10,684 bases of DNA, from contig JALLAZ010001027.1 in assembly GCA_036939755.1 (NCBI GenBank), forward strand, positions 1 to 10,684, written 5' to 3'. The number at the start of each line of letters is the position of its first letter. The stretch's first letter is position 1. The notes beneath the pieces were generated by a model. It did no database searches. It was given only the letters and a program-made list of their open reading frames with translations, and was not told the DNA's origin. This document shows, piece after piece, positions 1 through 8,148 of the stretch. Source of the stretch: Stephanodiscus triporus (Eukaryota; Bacillariophyta; Thalassiosirophyceae; Thalassiosirales; Thalassiosiraceae). The position numbers and the translations under genes are program-made.

Positions 1-1137
1 ACTATTCCTATGCAATACAGGTTGATCGTTGTTTACTGTTAATTTTTTTTTGGGGCGCTACGGGTCACTCCCCGAACGCGCACTCTGTGGTGTTGCCTGC
101 GGCTGGGGGTGGAGGCTTATAGAACTAGCTGCGTAGAAAGGTCGAATGCCACAATTAAAGATGAAGAGCTCAGCTATCTTTCTTGCTATCAAACACTAAC
201 AACGGACAAAAAATTGCAAAGTTATTACGTGCGCACAAAGCTCTCCTTAAAAAGTGGGCTCCCCTGGGAGCCCATAGTTGCTAAGCTGTCAACAGCTTAG
301 GGGGTTTTGGTTCAGGCAGTAACCAAAAAAATCCTTCTACATACTGAAGAATCACCAATGAAGAACCCCATTGTTGACCATCAAACAAACACCCCCACCT
401 CACCATAGTTTGGTGGGAGCCATTATTATTATTGATCTTGGCCCCTGCAGTGGCAGTGATAATTCAACAAGTTGTAATGAATGCACTGAAGAAGCCAATG
501 TGTTGTTGGTCTTCCAAAGAAGGGGTTGGGTGAGGCTAAAGGGCAGGGTTACAGGGTTTATTTCAAACCATAACATCAAGGGAAAGGACTACTATGTATT
601 AATGTATACTTTATAATACCCCCTCTATGTCACCTATCATCAAGAAGGGTGGCCAAAATGGCATACATTTACATTGCCATCAGTGGTTGCCCAATACAAA
701 CAAATGACAAATAGAGTATTAACATATGTGTGCAGATGGAAATTGATGATTATGATGAAAAGCACATGCACATTGCTGGGTGTTATGATAGCGATGTGTT
801 AGCCAGCTCAGATGTGTTGGTGGGACATGGTGATGTATATCACCCGATAGGGCATACCCACCACATTGGGCAAGTGTTAGCACCATTGTATCACCCTGGC
901 AGTTGGCATAAAAACCATGAGAATCCTCATTCCGCTAATGCTAATTGAACTCAAGGGCAGCAGATTTTTTCACAGCTCCGACAAAGATTAGCCAAACCAA
1001 AGATTTTTCAAGCTTGGATCAGTTCTGCTGCCTGAATTTTTTCTAATATTAAAATTGCGATAGCAATATTACTTATTCAAACAGCTGACATGCTGGTACA
1101 GTTTTGTTTTCCTATCATAATAGTTAGAGAAAATGCA
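1..1137. other. AT-rich intergenic region without a convincing gene
   Basis: No recognisable gene was found here on either strand. Three short open stretches on the plus strand (109-300, 371-616 and 730-948) have no family match that I recognise; the first opens at a GTG, not an ATG. Reading 371-616 through its stop gives, near 660-720, a run with the pattern TLPSVVAQYKQMTNRV, which loosely resembles the 'P-x-V-V-x-x-Y-N-x-x-M-x-x-V-D' segment of piggyBac-type transposases, but the DNA is broken by stops. The minus strand from 1137 downward should contain the 3' UTR of the M3 peptidase gene; I see no AATAAA there. A weak hairpin (ATTGC-GATA-GCAAT) lies at 1054-1067. No tRNA or spliceosomal RNA signature was recognised. 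Confidence 0.6.
255..300. repeat. Two adjacent perfect hairpins
   Basis: The first is a perfect 9-bp stem (TGGGCTCCC at 255-263 paired with GGGAGCCCA at 266-274) around a 2-nt turn. Six bases later comes a perfect 8-bp stem (CTAAGCTG at 281-288 with CAGCTTAG at 293-300) around a TCAA loop. A G-rich then T-rich run follows directly. Two perfect stems this close are unlikely to be chance, and could be part of a structured RNA or a mobile-element end. I do not recognise a known RNA family. The structure is symmetric, so the strand is undetermined. Confidence 0.7.
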
Positions 1138-3092
1138 CTAATCCTTCTTTGCAAAACGATTCTGAACATATCCCTCAAACACTTTGCATGCCGCTAGAAA
1201 TGAACCCTCCTTGGAAGTATCTGCCAGAACATCATCTCCATCAACGATACGAATGCGCATATCAAGATCAATATCTTTATCGACCGCACACTCAGCTCGT
1301 TTGGAATCATACTTTAACTTCTCCTCTTTTAAGACATCTTCCACATTCTGCTTCAGCTTATTCACCATTGCTTGTCCGGTTAGAGGAGCGCCAGTTAGGC
1401 TTTCAACTAAGGAAAGGAACGGCTTTGAATTACCAGGCTTCCAGTACGCGTTAGTCAATGTAGGTCCGATTTGAGGGTTGTCAGTAAGATATCCATCTCT
1501 CTTTAGGAAGAACTCTCTCGTTTGATGCACACTCATATCCGCAAGAACCTTAATTTTGGGTAAAGAGTAGCAAGGTGAGCTTAACTCCAACATTTAAGCT
1601 AAAAGCTAACAGAGTGGTAGGCCAAAAATAAACTCACATATCCATGATAGTAGCAGCTCGCCTCGTCAGAAAGAATGTGAGGAACAGAAAGCAGCGGGCG
1701 AGCTGATAATCCTCCTTGGATATCATTTTCCACCTTGTCTGCTAAGTCTTTGATTGACTCAGCAGTGACATCTTCCTCTGGCATCTCATACAGCGCTTTC
1801 TCAAAGTACGGCACCGCTAACATGCCACGCAAAGCAAAAACTTTGTAAGGATGAGTTGCCTTGATTTGATCGGCGATCAAATCCCAGGGTATGACCTCTC
1901 CCTCTCTGGACATGGCATACTTTGCCATCCAATCTGCATCGCCAACCAATGAGTCAAGGAACATCGATTGGTTCTCGGCGTAGGCCACAGACGTAGGAGA
2001 CCGTTCTTGGGAGAAAAGAGGAGAGGGCATTTCGATGTTGGCAAAATGGGCGGCATGTCCTGCCTCGTGCATCAAAGTCGTAAGGCCTGTGTACCCCGAG
2101 CCGACAGCAGAGGGGTCCGCTAGACTGGTGAAATGAGTGGTGGAAGGTTGCCAAGTTCCATCGGGCTTAATCCACGCCGGCTGAGGCCAATGACAAAATC
2201 CGTTCGAATACTTTCCTTTTCTATCCAATAAATCTAGATCCATGGTGGCACCGCGATAAGAAATGTTCATGGCCGCGAACGACCTACCCCATTGTTCCAC
2301 TGATTTTTCGAAGGGGAAATAAGGGTCCATGCGACGAGTAACATCCCCGGCCATCAAAAAGCTTTGGTTCCACGGTTGAAGAGCGTCGGCGCCCCCCTTT
2401 TCCTCGGCGAAGCGCTTCCTTGCTCCCTCCAAAATGGGTCTGGTACCCTTCTCGAGGGTATCCAAAATGTCGAAGAGCGCGATCTTCCCGAATCCCTCCG
2501 CATTCGTCACCTTGTAATCGTAAAAATCCAAATACCCGAGTGCCTTCGCCATCCGGTTGCGAACCTTGACGAGCTCAACGAAGCCATTCTCGGTGACGAA
2601 ATCGCCGATCTTCTTCATCCCCTCGAAGCAGGCCTTGCGAACGCTCACGTCGGGATCGACGCGAACCTTGTTGCGCAATCCGACGGACGACATCTCCTCG
2701 AACTTCCCGTCGATGATCGCGCCCAGCGACAGCTTGTTGCGGGCGCTCTCCAGCCGTCCCTCAATCTCGGTCGCCTCGGCGCGCAATCTCTTCGCCTCCT
2801 CAGATTCCATGATGTAGCATCCGAAGGTGCGCTCGAGCATCCTCAGCGTCGTCGCTTCGGGGCTGTCCTCGTTGACCGACCTGAGCAACTCCCTGGTCTT
2901 CATCAGCTTTGCCTCGTCAGCCAGGAACGCCTCCATCTCGCCCTTGGTGCGGGTCAGCTCCGCGGTAGAATACTCGGAACTTGATAGTGCCATCTTCGTG
3001 CCCCAAAATTGGAGTTCGAAGGCGCGGTGCAAGCGCTCGTAGCTGGCGTTCGTTGCGTCGATGAATGTTTTGACGTCGGTCGAGCCCGTCAT
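1138..3092 (-). CDS. M3-family zinc oligopeptidase (two exons)
   Basis: Thimet-oligopeptidase-like metallopeptidase that would cut short peptides, probably in peptide turnover after proteasomal or organellar proteolysis (family knowledge). Exon 1 is 3092-1638 and exon 2 is 1548-1138, joined in phase 0 for a 621-residue product, within the usual M3 size range. The zinc motif LMHEAGHAAHF has its HEAGH at residues 342-346. A third ligand glutamate is likely at about residue 373 in AYAENQSMF, close to the expected spacing. The Tyr/His substrate loop is CYYHGY (480-485), completed after splicing by VLADMSVHQTREFF. The start chosen is the first in-frame ATG (3092), in the context CCATGAC. An open frame continues upstream to a stop at 3236-3234 without an ATG, and its 46 codons look like a targeting peptide, so the true N-terminus may be longer through an upstream exon. 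Mainly M3; the subfamily (M3A or M3B) is not settled. Confidence 0.9.
1549..1637 (-). other. Spliceosomal intron in the M3 peptidase gene
   Basis: An 89-nt intron, read on the minus strand from the donor GTGAGT (1637-1632) to the acceptor TTAAG (ending at 1549). A pyrimidine-rich stretch precedes the acceptor by about 10 nt. Removing it joins ...YYHGY to VLADMSV in phase 0 and restores continuous M3 homology between two separately open frames. Without splicing, translation would add 12 residues (ending HSVSF) and stop at 1599, losing the C-terminal 136 residues. The length is not a multiple of three. Confidence 0.9.
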
Positions 3093-3237
3093 GGTTTTGA
3101 CGTTCGTTACGAGGAGGGCGGTGGGGAGGAGGCGACGAGCACTGGTTTGTGATAGTGATTGAGAGAAGGATGAAACCGTTGGAGCTCTGTGTGAGTTAAG
3201 ACGGTGGTGGAGAGTTGTGGGGCACCGCACCGCTCAT
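3093..3237 (-). other. 5' leader of the M3 gene: uORF and targeting-peptide-like frame
   Basis: Upstream of the ATG at 3092 the peptidase frame stays open for 46 codons to a TGA at 3236-3234. The predicted residues (for example SQTSARRLLPTALLV) are rich in Ser, Thr, Arg and Leu with no acidic residue, as in a mitochondrial transit peptide, yet no ATG is present. In another frame, an ATG at 3237-3235 opens a 13-codon uORF ending at 3198-3196. Either the leader is plain UTR, or a 5' exon lies upstream, or a non-AUG codon is used (a GTG stands at 3230). A pyrimidine-rich stretch with a CACACAG acceptor-like end lies near 3190, but I found no donor in the right phase. Confidence 0.4.
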
Positions 3238-3745
3238 CTCCAGAGTTTTGGCGGGAAAAAAATCGCAGGTAGCCGTGTAGAGTGCTACCCACCACCGCGG
3301 TGCACTCAAATTCGAACACTGTTACCGAGGTAGATACTGTATGTAACTTCCACAAAGGTACCTAGGAAGGTACATAACATACAGGGACATCGGTAAAAGA
3401 CTCGACCGCACAATGGCTTTTGGTCTACGAAGGAATTCAAAATTTTGTGACAAAGCCAAAACCCGGTCTCCTGCCTTCTCGGGGTCAAAATAACAAGAGC
3501 CCCACCATGGCGTTTTCCGCCGAAAATTCTATCGTGTCTACAGAAGCCGCGCCTTCCCCCCATAACAAATCCGCCGAGACTTAAGCTTCTAACAACATGT
3601 TGATTGATGTGTGCCCCTTATTCTAGCCTTTGGGGGCGTGTTAGTTCCTGCGTTCGCCCCCCCCCCACCACCATGCTTTATGCTGTATTTGCGCGGCTTG
3701 TCGCCCTTATGTTATCGCCCTGTTGCCATGTTGTTACACCTCCCC
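3238..3745. promoter_or_regulatory. Divergent intergenic region between the M3 gene and the large plus-strand gene
   Basis: About 500 bp separate the two divergent transcription units, so both promoters should lie here. No TATA box or other promoter motif is convincing. It holds a nested palindrome (3322-3396), a small GGTAGC/GCTACC hairpin (3268-3273 with 3284-3289), a 10-bp palindrome CAAAATTTTG (3438-3447) and a run of ten C residues (3657-3666). The plus-strand frame of the next gene is already open from 3611, but it begins there at GTG and has ATGs at 3680, 3728 and 3746. If the downstream gene pair is a mobile element, its left end should lie here, but I saw no terminal inverted repeat. 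Confidence 0.45.
3322..3396. repeat. Nested imperfect palindrome (75 bp)
   Basis: Three inverted pairs are nested around nearly one centre: TTACCG (3322-3327) with CGGTAA (3391-3396), CTGTATGT (3337-3344) with ACATACAG (3377-3384), and GTACCT (3358-3363) with AGGTAC (3368-3373). The arms are separated by unequal unpaired stretches. It could form a bulged hairpin in RNA or a cruciform in DNA. It might be a remnant of a small inverted-repeat element, a protein-binding palindrome, or an end structure of the neighbouring putative element. None of these is demonstrated. Confidence 0.6.
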
Positions 3746-6700
3746 ATGGCATCCTCTGACTCTCCCGTCGCCCGTGTTGGTTTCGACATCCTCGCCGAGA
3801 ACGTGCATGCCGTTCATCGCTCCCTTCAGCCACGACATCGATCTACTGTAGGTGCTGTTGCTGCGGTGGCACGCACCATTAAATCCTCGTTCACGACGGC
3901 GTCGTCTAAGCGTGCAAAGACCACCATCGCCAACGACGCCGACGATGAAACGCCCGCCAAACGACGCGGTGGTGCATCCTCTGTCACTCCCTCTACATCA
4001 GGCGTTGCCGCGGCTTCTCGATCGAGACGATCTTCCTTGACACCGTCGCTCTCGTCGCTGGCGTCGGATGTAACTGCGCCGGTGAGCGGGGGAGAGCCGG
4101 TGGCCGGGGGAGATAATTATTTCTCCTATTCTCCCGACGAGGGTGTTGTTCCAGGTCATCCGTCACTGCGAGCCTCAGTTCTTCAGCCCTTATATCGACG
4201 TCTTTCCCCTGAGTGTATTGTTCGATTGACCGCCGGCGACGAGTTGATTGTTGTGGTGCCGATGGATTCCTTGCGGCGAGGAGATGCTCCATGCGCGAGG
4301 ATTACTCCCTGCGCGAGGATCGTGGATTTCTATTCTCGTGCGTTCGCGGCTGTTGCTCGCAAGACGCTCGCGCGGAACGAACCCAACGAATTGTTGATTT
4401 CTGATGTAATCGGCAAGCGCCACCGATTCAGGCGCGAGGACAAGTGGTTCTTTGAGTACCCCGTCCGCGTTCGGAACTACGCCGAGCGCGATAACTTCTC
4501 ACGGTTGTACCTCGAACGGGGTCCTGTCGATCACTCTTGGCGTCAGGGCGCAGGAATTAATTTATCCGTTTGTGGGTATTCCATGATGGACACCGTTTTA
4601 TTGCAGTTGCGCCATGTCGCCTATCTTGAGATTTTCAAGAGAACTGACGACAATCAGTTCCTTAACGAATCTATCGGTTTTAGCAGTAATTGCCGCGACG
4701 CCGAGAAGTTTGGGCCACCATTGCTCCATCAGCTGTCCATTTTCCATGGTTGCCGCTTGGGTAGCATGGAGGTTTTGATGAAGTATTACCGTGCAATGCA
4801 CACTTGCAACAACCGTGAGCGTCGGCGGCTGGAGTCTGCTCGGCGGCTCATTTCCTCTGCTCGGGCGGCTGCTTCTGATCGGTCGGCTGCTCCCCTTGAC
4901 GAATGTGTGTTGCCTGACGACCCTGACTATTTGCTATCGTTGATTCGCATGGAGCTGGACGATCAAAACATCGACAGGTTTGTCGCATTTGTCGATGTGA
5001 CCTACACAAAGGCATTTGTTGAGCAGTATAATAACTTTGTTTGCGCAGATGGGTACCTTCTCGATCGGAAACAAATCATGGACATGTACGATTTGATGAA
5101 AACATTGTTTCCGTTCGTCCATTCGGTGATTGCAATGACGGTGTCCTCACCTCGTTCGCGAGGGGAGCGGGTTCACTTGTCGTCCTTCTTTGACGTTGGT
5201 GAGGATGACGAGGATGACGAGGATGATAATGCCGACGAGGTAGACGACAATCGCAACGAGGTTGACACAAATATTTTTGAAAATGTCGAACACGAACACG
5301 ACTTTCTGACGAAGCGTGAGAGAGCCGTTCTAGAATTATTTATCGCCAAGCTTCGTCTCCGTAGTAGGAAAAAAATGCGATATTGGGCCATGGTTCCGCC
5401 GCTTGCTAATCATAGTATGGGGCATAACAAACTACCGCCGGATCATCCTCTTCACGGCACTGGGTGTCAGCTTAGACTTGTTTGGAGGCGTCTAAATGAA
5501 ATCTTTGAATCTACGGCAAAGGCACGCTTTGACTTAGTCACTAGCCAATCTACCATTGCTATGGCATTCGACAACTGGCAGGTTTCGATCGGTAAGACAT
5601 GGCAGTCGTATGGTTGTTCCAATACTTTCCTGCGAGGGGTGGCATCGTTTATGAAGAAGTCTAAGGCAATCTTATTGCCAGAGGGTTCTCTCTTGCGCTC
5701 ACCCTCCGGGCGCCTCTTCCGTGTTACGACTAGCGCCTACCTTGATCCTGATTCGATTATTGTGCGTGGTCAACCGGTGCACGGGGAACACGTTGCGTCC
5801 GCTATTGACGATGCGTCCACTGATGCATCCACTATTCAGGATTCCTCAGAAATCGATACTCCCAATGCAGAGTTAGAACGAGTTACATCTGGCAATCTTA
5901 TCTGGCCATTGATGAGATGGAAAGTCATCCGGCTTGAGGGAGTGCCCCCGTGTCCAACCTTGTCCTATTGCGAGCCCGACATTCCTCCTCCGCTAAACGC
6001 CTGTGTATCAATTGATGATAACATGAACGACATACTATTTCGTTCGCGCCGTTTTTACATGAGTGGTGCGGCTAATACACGGCCCATGTCGTCGGATGAA
6101 TACTATTCGCGTATGTTGGATGTTGAAGATTTGAATAATCTTGAGTCCTTTGGTACATATCTATCCAATTTGCATGACTGGAGACGAGAAGTAAACTTGC
6201 AGACTGTGGAAGGTGGCCCAAGTAGCCTTTACGTCCCAGACGGGGTGCCACTGTCTTTTGATCAGGAACACTTCTTTGTCTGTCACATGACTCAGTGTCG
6301 AACTCTTATACACCGTGCGAAGTGTTTTCGCGGAGATCTGTTACGACATTTGTACCCAAAGGCTAAATGTCCAGACAGATTCATCCATGTCCCGTTAATT
6401 GGGCGTGATGAGACGTCCCACGAGGGGATGATGCTTACAAATGCATCTTTGCTGGAGTCATTGGGATTGCTATGTAAGCGTTCAGATGGAAGTGGTAGAT
6501 TTGATTTGGGTCCAAATGCTACGGAGCGGTACGTCTTTCTATTCGGGGACGCGCTCTCCGCGAGTTTCTACACGACACTATACGATAAAATCTTGCGCCA
6601 GATTACTCAGCTGGGGAACGAGGATTACATCAAAACACTCCTCGAAGCGCAAAGTCGTGTATTTATTCAGAAGGGAGCATTCCACCAACTGATGCATCAG

Positions 6701-8140
6701 CTTGCTGCGATATACTCCCAGTTTTATGGTGGCTTCATGCAAGCGTTTCAGGCGGATAATCGGGTGAAGCGAGTAAGTGGTAAACCTCTGAAGGATGGAT
6801 TTCAATGCCATGAGCAGTTTGCTGTTAAGCTATACAATGCATGCAATCGCTTTTTCCTGAGGCGATATTGTCATTCCGTGTTTGCCCGGGATATTGATGG
6901 TGTTGAATTCTCAAACGACAGCGAACGAATATTGTGGATGCTACAAAATTTTCGTGCTTTTCGTACGTCATGGGAGGTCTCCCTCCATGAACCATCACGA
7001 ATGATTGCACTTTTCATGAAGAGTATGAGGAGCTACCTTCGGTGTAAACATGCTATCTCCAATCAGGATGGATGGCTTTTAGAAATTGAGAGCTGTTATC
7101 TGTTGCCGACATGGAAGATGTTGAATAAAAATACTTATCTGCGGTTGCAATGTGAGTATATGGAGCTATTTTACAACGACGAACGGATGTCTGCGGTGAA
7201 TCGTGAAATTATGCGCGCAAATGCGTTTTGCGTGAAGTCATCTGGACGGTCAGTTGCCTTTGACGAGGAGAATGAGCATTACAATTGCCTCCTCAAGCGA
7301 ATGCCCGTGACGCCCTCATTGGATTTGGCCGTCATGCGATCTAGGCATGTGATTGCCGGCAATAAAACGGCGAAGGAAATGTGGGGCCTTGCACGAAACC
7401 GTTGGAAGCGGGGAACCTCTCTTGAGGATGATATACTCGATCTCGAGAGTCTGCTGGGCATCAGTGGTGTGTTTGTTTCGACGGCACCTTGTAAAATGAC
7501 GAAAAGATATTTTTGGGATCTTGTTCGTGCGAAGGGCCCAGTTGGGTCACCGCGTGATCACGATCGAACGACGATACCCTATTCTGAGCACGAGAATGTT
7601 ATCGTCAATGTCATGTTTCGAGGTGAGGTTGCATTTGATTTTGGTGACGTTGTGAATGCTGAATCAGAGTTGAATGACAATGACGATCAATCGAGAGGAT
7701 CTGCATTGTCTGTTGGTACCCACGACGAAAGTATTTTCGATCGAGAACATGACGAATGCGCAAATCACGATATGGAGAATGATTTGGAGGCTGTACTTTC
7801 GGAGGAGGAACGTGAACTGTTGATGGACAAAAACCTTCGGGCTCTACACATGTTTAAGAAGCCGCTACATCCGCATGCCACAACTGACTTGGTCGTTATG
7901 GGTAAATTACGAATGAGGAAGAGTCTACCTAAGGCTCGCCAGGATGCTTTACGAAAGCAGGGGCGCAAACGCGAGCTTATATATCTATCGATCAAATATT
8001 TCTCAAAGCAGATGGAGTTTCGTCGAAATGTACTCGAAGCGTCGCTATTGAGGTCGTCAAATTTGGATACGGTGTACCACATTCCGTCTTGGAAACGCCG
8101 TTACAAAGAATACAGACGGCTAAATAATATGCATGTTTAA
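3746..8140 (+). CDS. Large protein, possible RNase H-like transposase (DUF6589-like)
   Basis: Single-exon ORF. The ATG at 3746 (CCCCATGGC, good context) gives 1464 residues; ATGs at 3680 or 3728 would add 22 or 6. Residue numbers use the 3746 start. Residues 1-125 are Ser/Ala-rich and basic with KRAK and PAKRRG, a possible nuclear-localisation region. Residues 483-501 form an acidic tract (DVGEDDEDDEDDNADE). Two hydrophobic strands end in acidic residues, as in RNase H-fold nucleases: IAMAFDNWQ (D609) and YVFLFGDALS (D935), the latter followed by FIQKGAFHQLMHQL. The segment near 1155-1200 (N-AFCVKSSGR-VAFDEENEHYNCLLKR, then TPSLDLAVMRSR) recalls the 'D-x-x-x-EH-x-N-x-x-x-K' end of DUF6589 proteins, which are abundant in fungal repeats. 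The C-terminus is basic (RKQGRKREL, WKRRYKEYRR). Coding is certain from length; the transposase role is an inference from remembered family patterns. The catalytic third acidic residue is not identified. Confidence 0.85.
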   Translation: MASSDSPVARVGFDILAENVHAVHRSLQPRHRSTVGAVAAVARTIKSSFTTASSKRAKTTIANDADDETPAKRRGGASSVTPSTSGVAAASRSRRSSLTPSLSSLASDVTAPVSGGEPVAGGDNYFSYSPDEGVVPGHPSLRASVLQPLYRRLSPECIVRLTAGDELIVVVPMDSLRRGDAPCARITPCARIVDFYSRAFAAVARKTLARNEPNELLISDVIGKRHRFRREDKWFFEYPVRVRNYAERDNFSRLYLERGPVDHSWRQGAGINLSVCGYSMMDTVLLQLRHVAYLEIFKRTDDNQFLNESIGFSSNCRDAEKFGPPLLHQLSIFHGCRLGSMEVLMKYYRAMHTCNNRERRRLESARRLISSARAAASDRSAAPLDECVLPDDPDYLLSLIRMELDDQNIDRFVAFVDVTYTKAFVEQYNNFVCADGYLLDRKQIMDMYDLMKTLFPFVHSVIAMTVSSPRSRGERVHLSSFFDVGEDDEDDEDDNADEVDDNRNEVDTNIFENVEHEHDFLTKRERAVLELFIAKLRLRSRKKMRYWAMVPPLANHSMGHNKLPPDHPLHGTGCQLRLVWRRLNEIFESTAKARFDLVTSQSTIAMAFDNWQVSIGKTWQSYGCSNTFLRGVASFMKKSKAILLPEGSLLRSPSGRLFRVTTSAYLDPDSIIVRGQPVHGEHVASAIDDASTDASTIQDSSEIDTPNAELERVTSGNLIWPLMRWKVIRLEGVPPCPTLSYCEPDIPPPLNACVSIDDNMNDILFRSRRFYMSGAANTRPMSSDEYYSRMLDVEDLNNLESFGTYLSNLHDWRREVNLQTVEGGPSSLYVPDGVPLSFDQEHFFVCHMTQCRTLIHRAKCFRGDLLRHLYPKAKCPDRFIHVPLIGRDETSHEGMMLTNASLLESLGLLCKRSDGSGRFDLGPNATERYVFLFGDALSASFYTTLYDKILRQITQLGNEDYIKTLLEAQSRVFIQKGAFHQLMHQLAAIYSQFYGGFMQAFQADNRVKRVSGKPLKDGFQCHEQFAVKLYNACNRFFLRRYCHSVFARDIDGVEFSNDSERILWMLQNFRAFRTSWEVSLHEPSRMIALFMKSMRSYLRCKHAISNQDGWLLEIESCYLLPTWKMLNKNTYLRLQCEYMELFYNDERMSAVNREIMRANAFCVKSSGRSVAFDEENEHYNCLLKRMPVTPSLDLAVMRSRHVIAGNKTAKEMWGLARNRWKRGTSLEDDILDLESLLGISGVFVSTAPCKMTKRYFWDLVRAKGPVGSPRDHDRTTIPYSEHENVIVNVMFRGEVAFDFGDVVNAESELNDNDDQSRGSALSVGTHDESIFDREHDECANHDMENDLEAVLSEEERELLMDKNLRALHMFKKPLHPHATTDLVVMGKLRMRKSLPKARQDALRKQGRKRELIYLSIKYFSKQMEFRRNVLEASLLRSSNLDTVYHIPSWKRRYKEYRRLNNMHV
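5192..5248 (+). repeat. GAGGATGAC-type repeat encoding an acidic tract
   Basis: A short imperfect array of 9-bp GAGGATGAC units inside the large plus-strand gene encodes EDDEDDEDD followed by further acidic residues. Such tracts are common in nuclear DNA-binding and chromatin proteins and are likely disordered linkers. It divides the N-terminal third of the protein from the part holding the candidate catalytic strands. Confidence 0.8.
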
Positions 8141-8148
8141 AGTTTAAG
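8141..8148. terminator. 8-bp convergent gap between two stop codons
   Basis: The plus-strand TAA (8138-8140) and the minus-strand TAA (8151-8149) are separated by only eight bases. A short palindrome TTAAAGTTTAA (8137-8147) spans the gap. No AATAAA is seen on either side. Cleavage and polyadenylation of each transcript must therefore occur inside the other gene's coding sequence, or right at the stop, so the 3' ends probably overlap as antisense RNAs. Confidence 0.6.

Noticed and set aside
2364..2984. 206-codon plus-strand open frame opposite the M3 peptidase
   Set aside because: It lies wholly antisense to a well-supported conserved gene and has no recognisable domain; it reflects the high GC third positions of the peptidase.
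3306..3563. 85-codon minus-strand frame in the divergent intergenic region
   Set aside because: No domain, no sign of selection, and it overlaps the palindrome and the expected promoters. A real short 5' exon here cannot be excluded but is not supported.
3611..3745. Extension of the large plus-strand gene to 3611
   Set aside because: 3611 is a GTG, an unlikely start in a nuclear gene. ATGs at 3680 and 3728 remain possible, but 3746 has the best context and the upstream residues are low-complexity (a proline run over a C homopolymer).
4288..4323. 18-bp tandem duplication encoding PCARIT-PCARIV
   Set aside because: A small in-frame duplication within the large gene; real but too minor to list as a separate feature.
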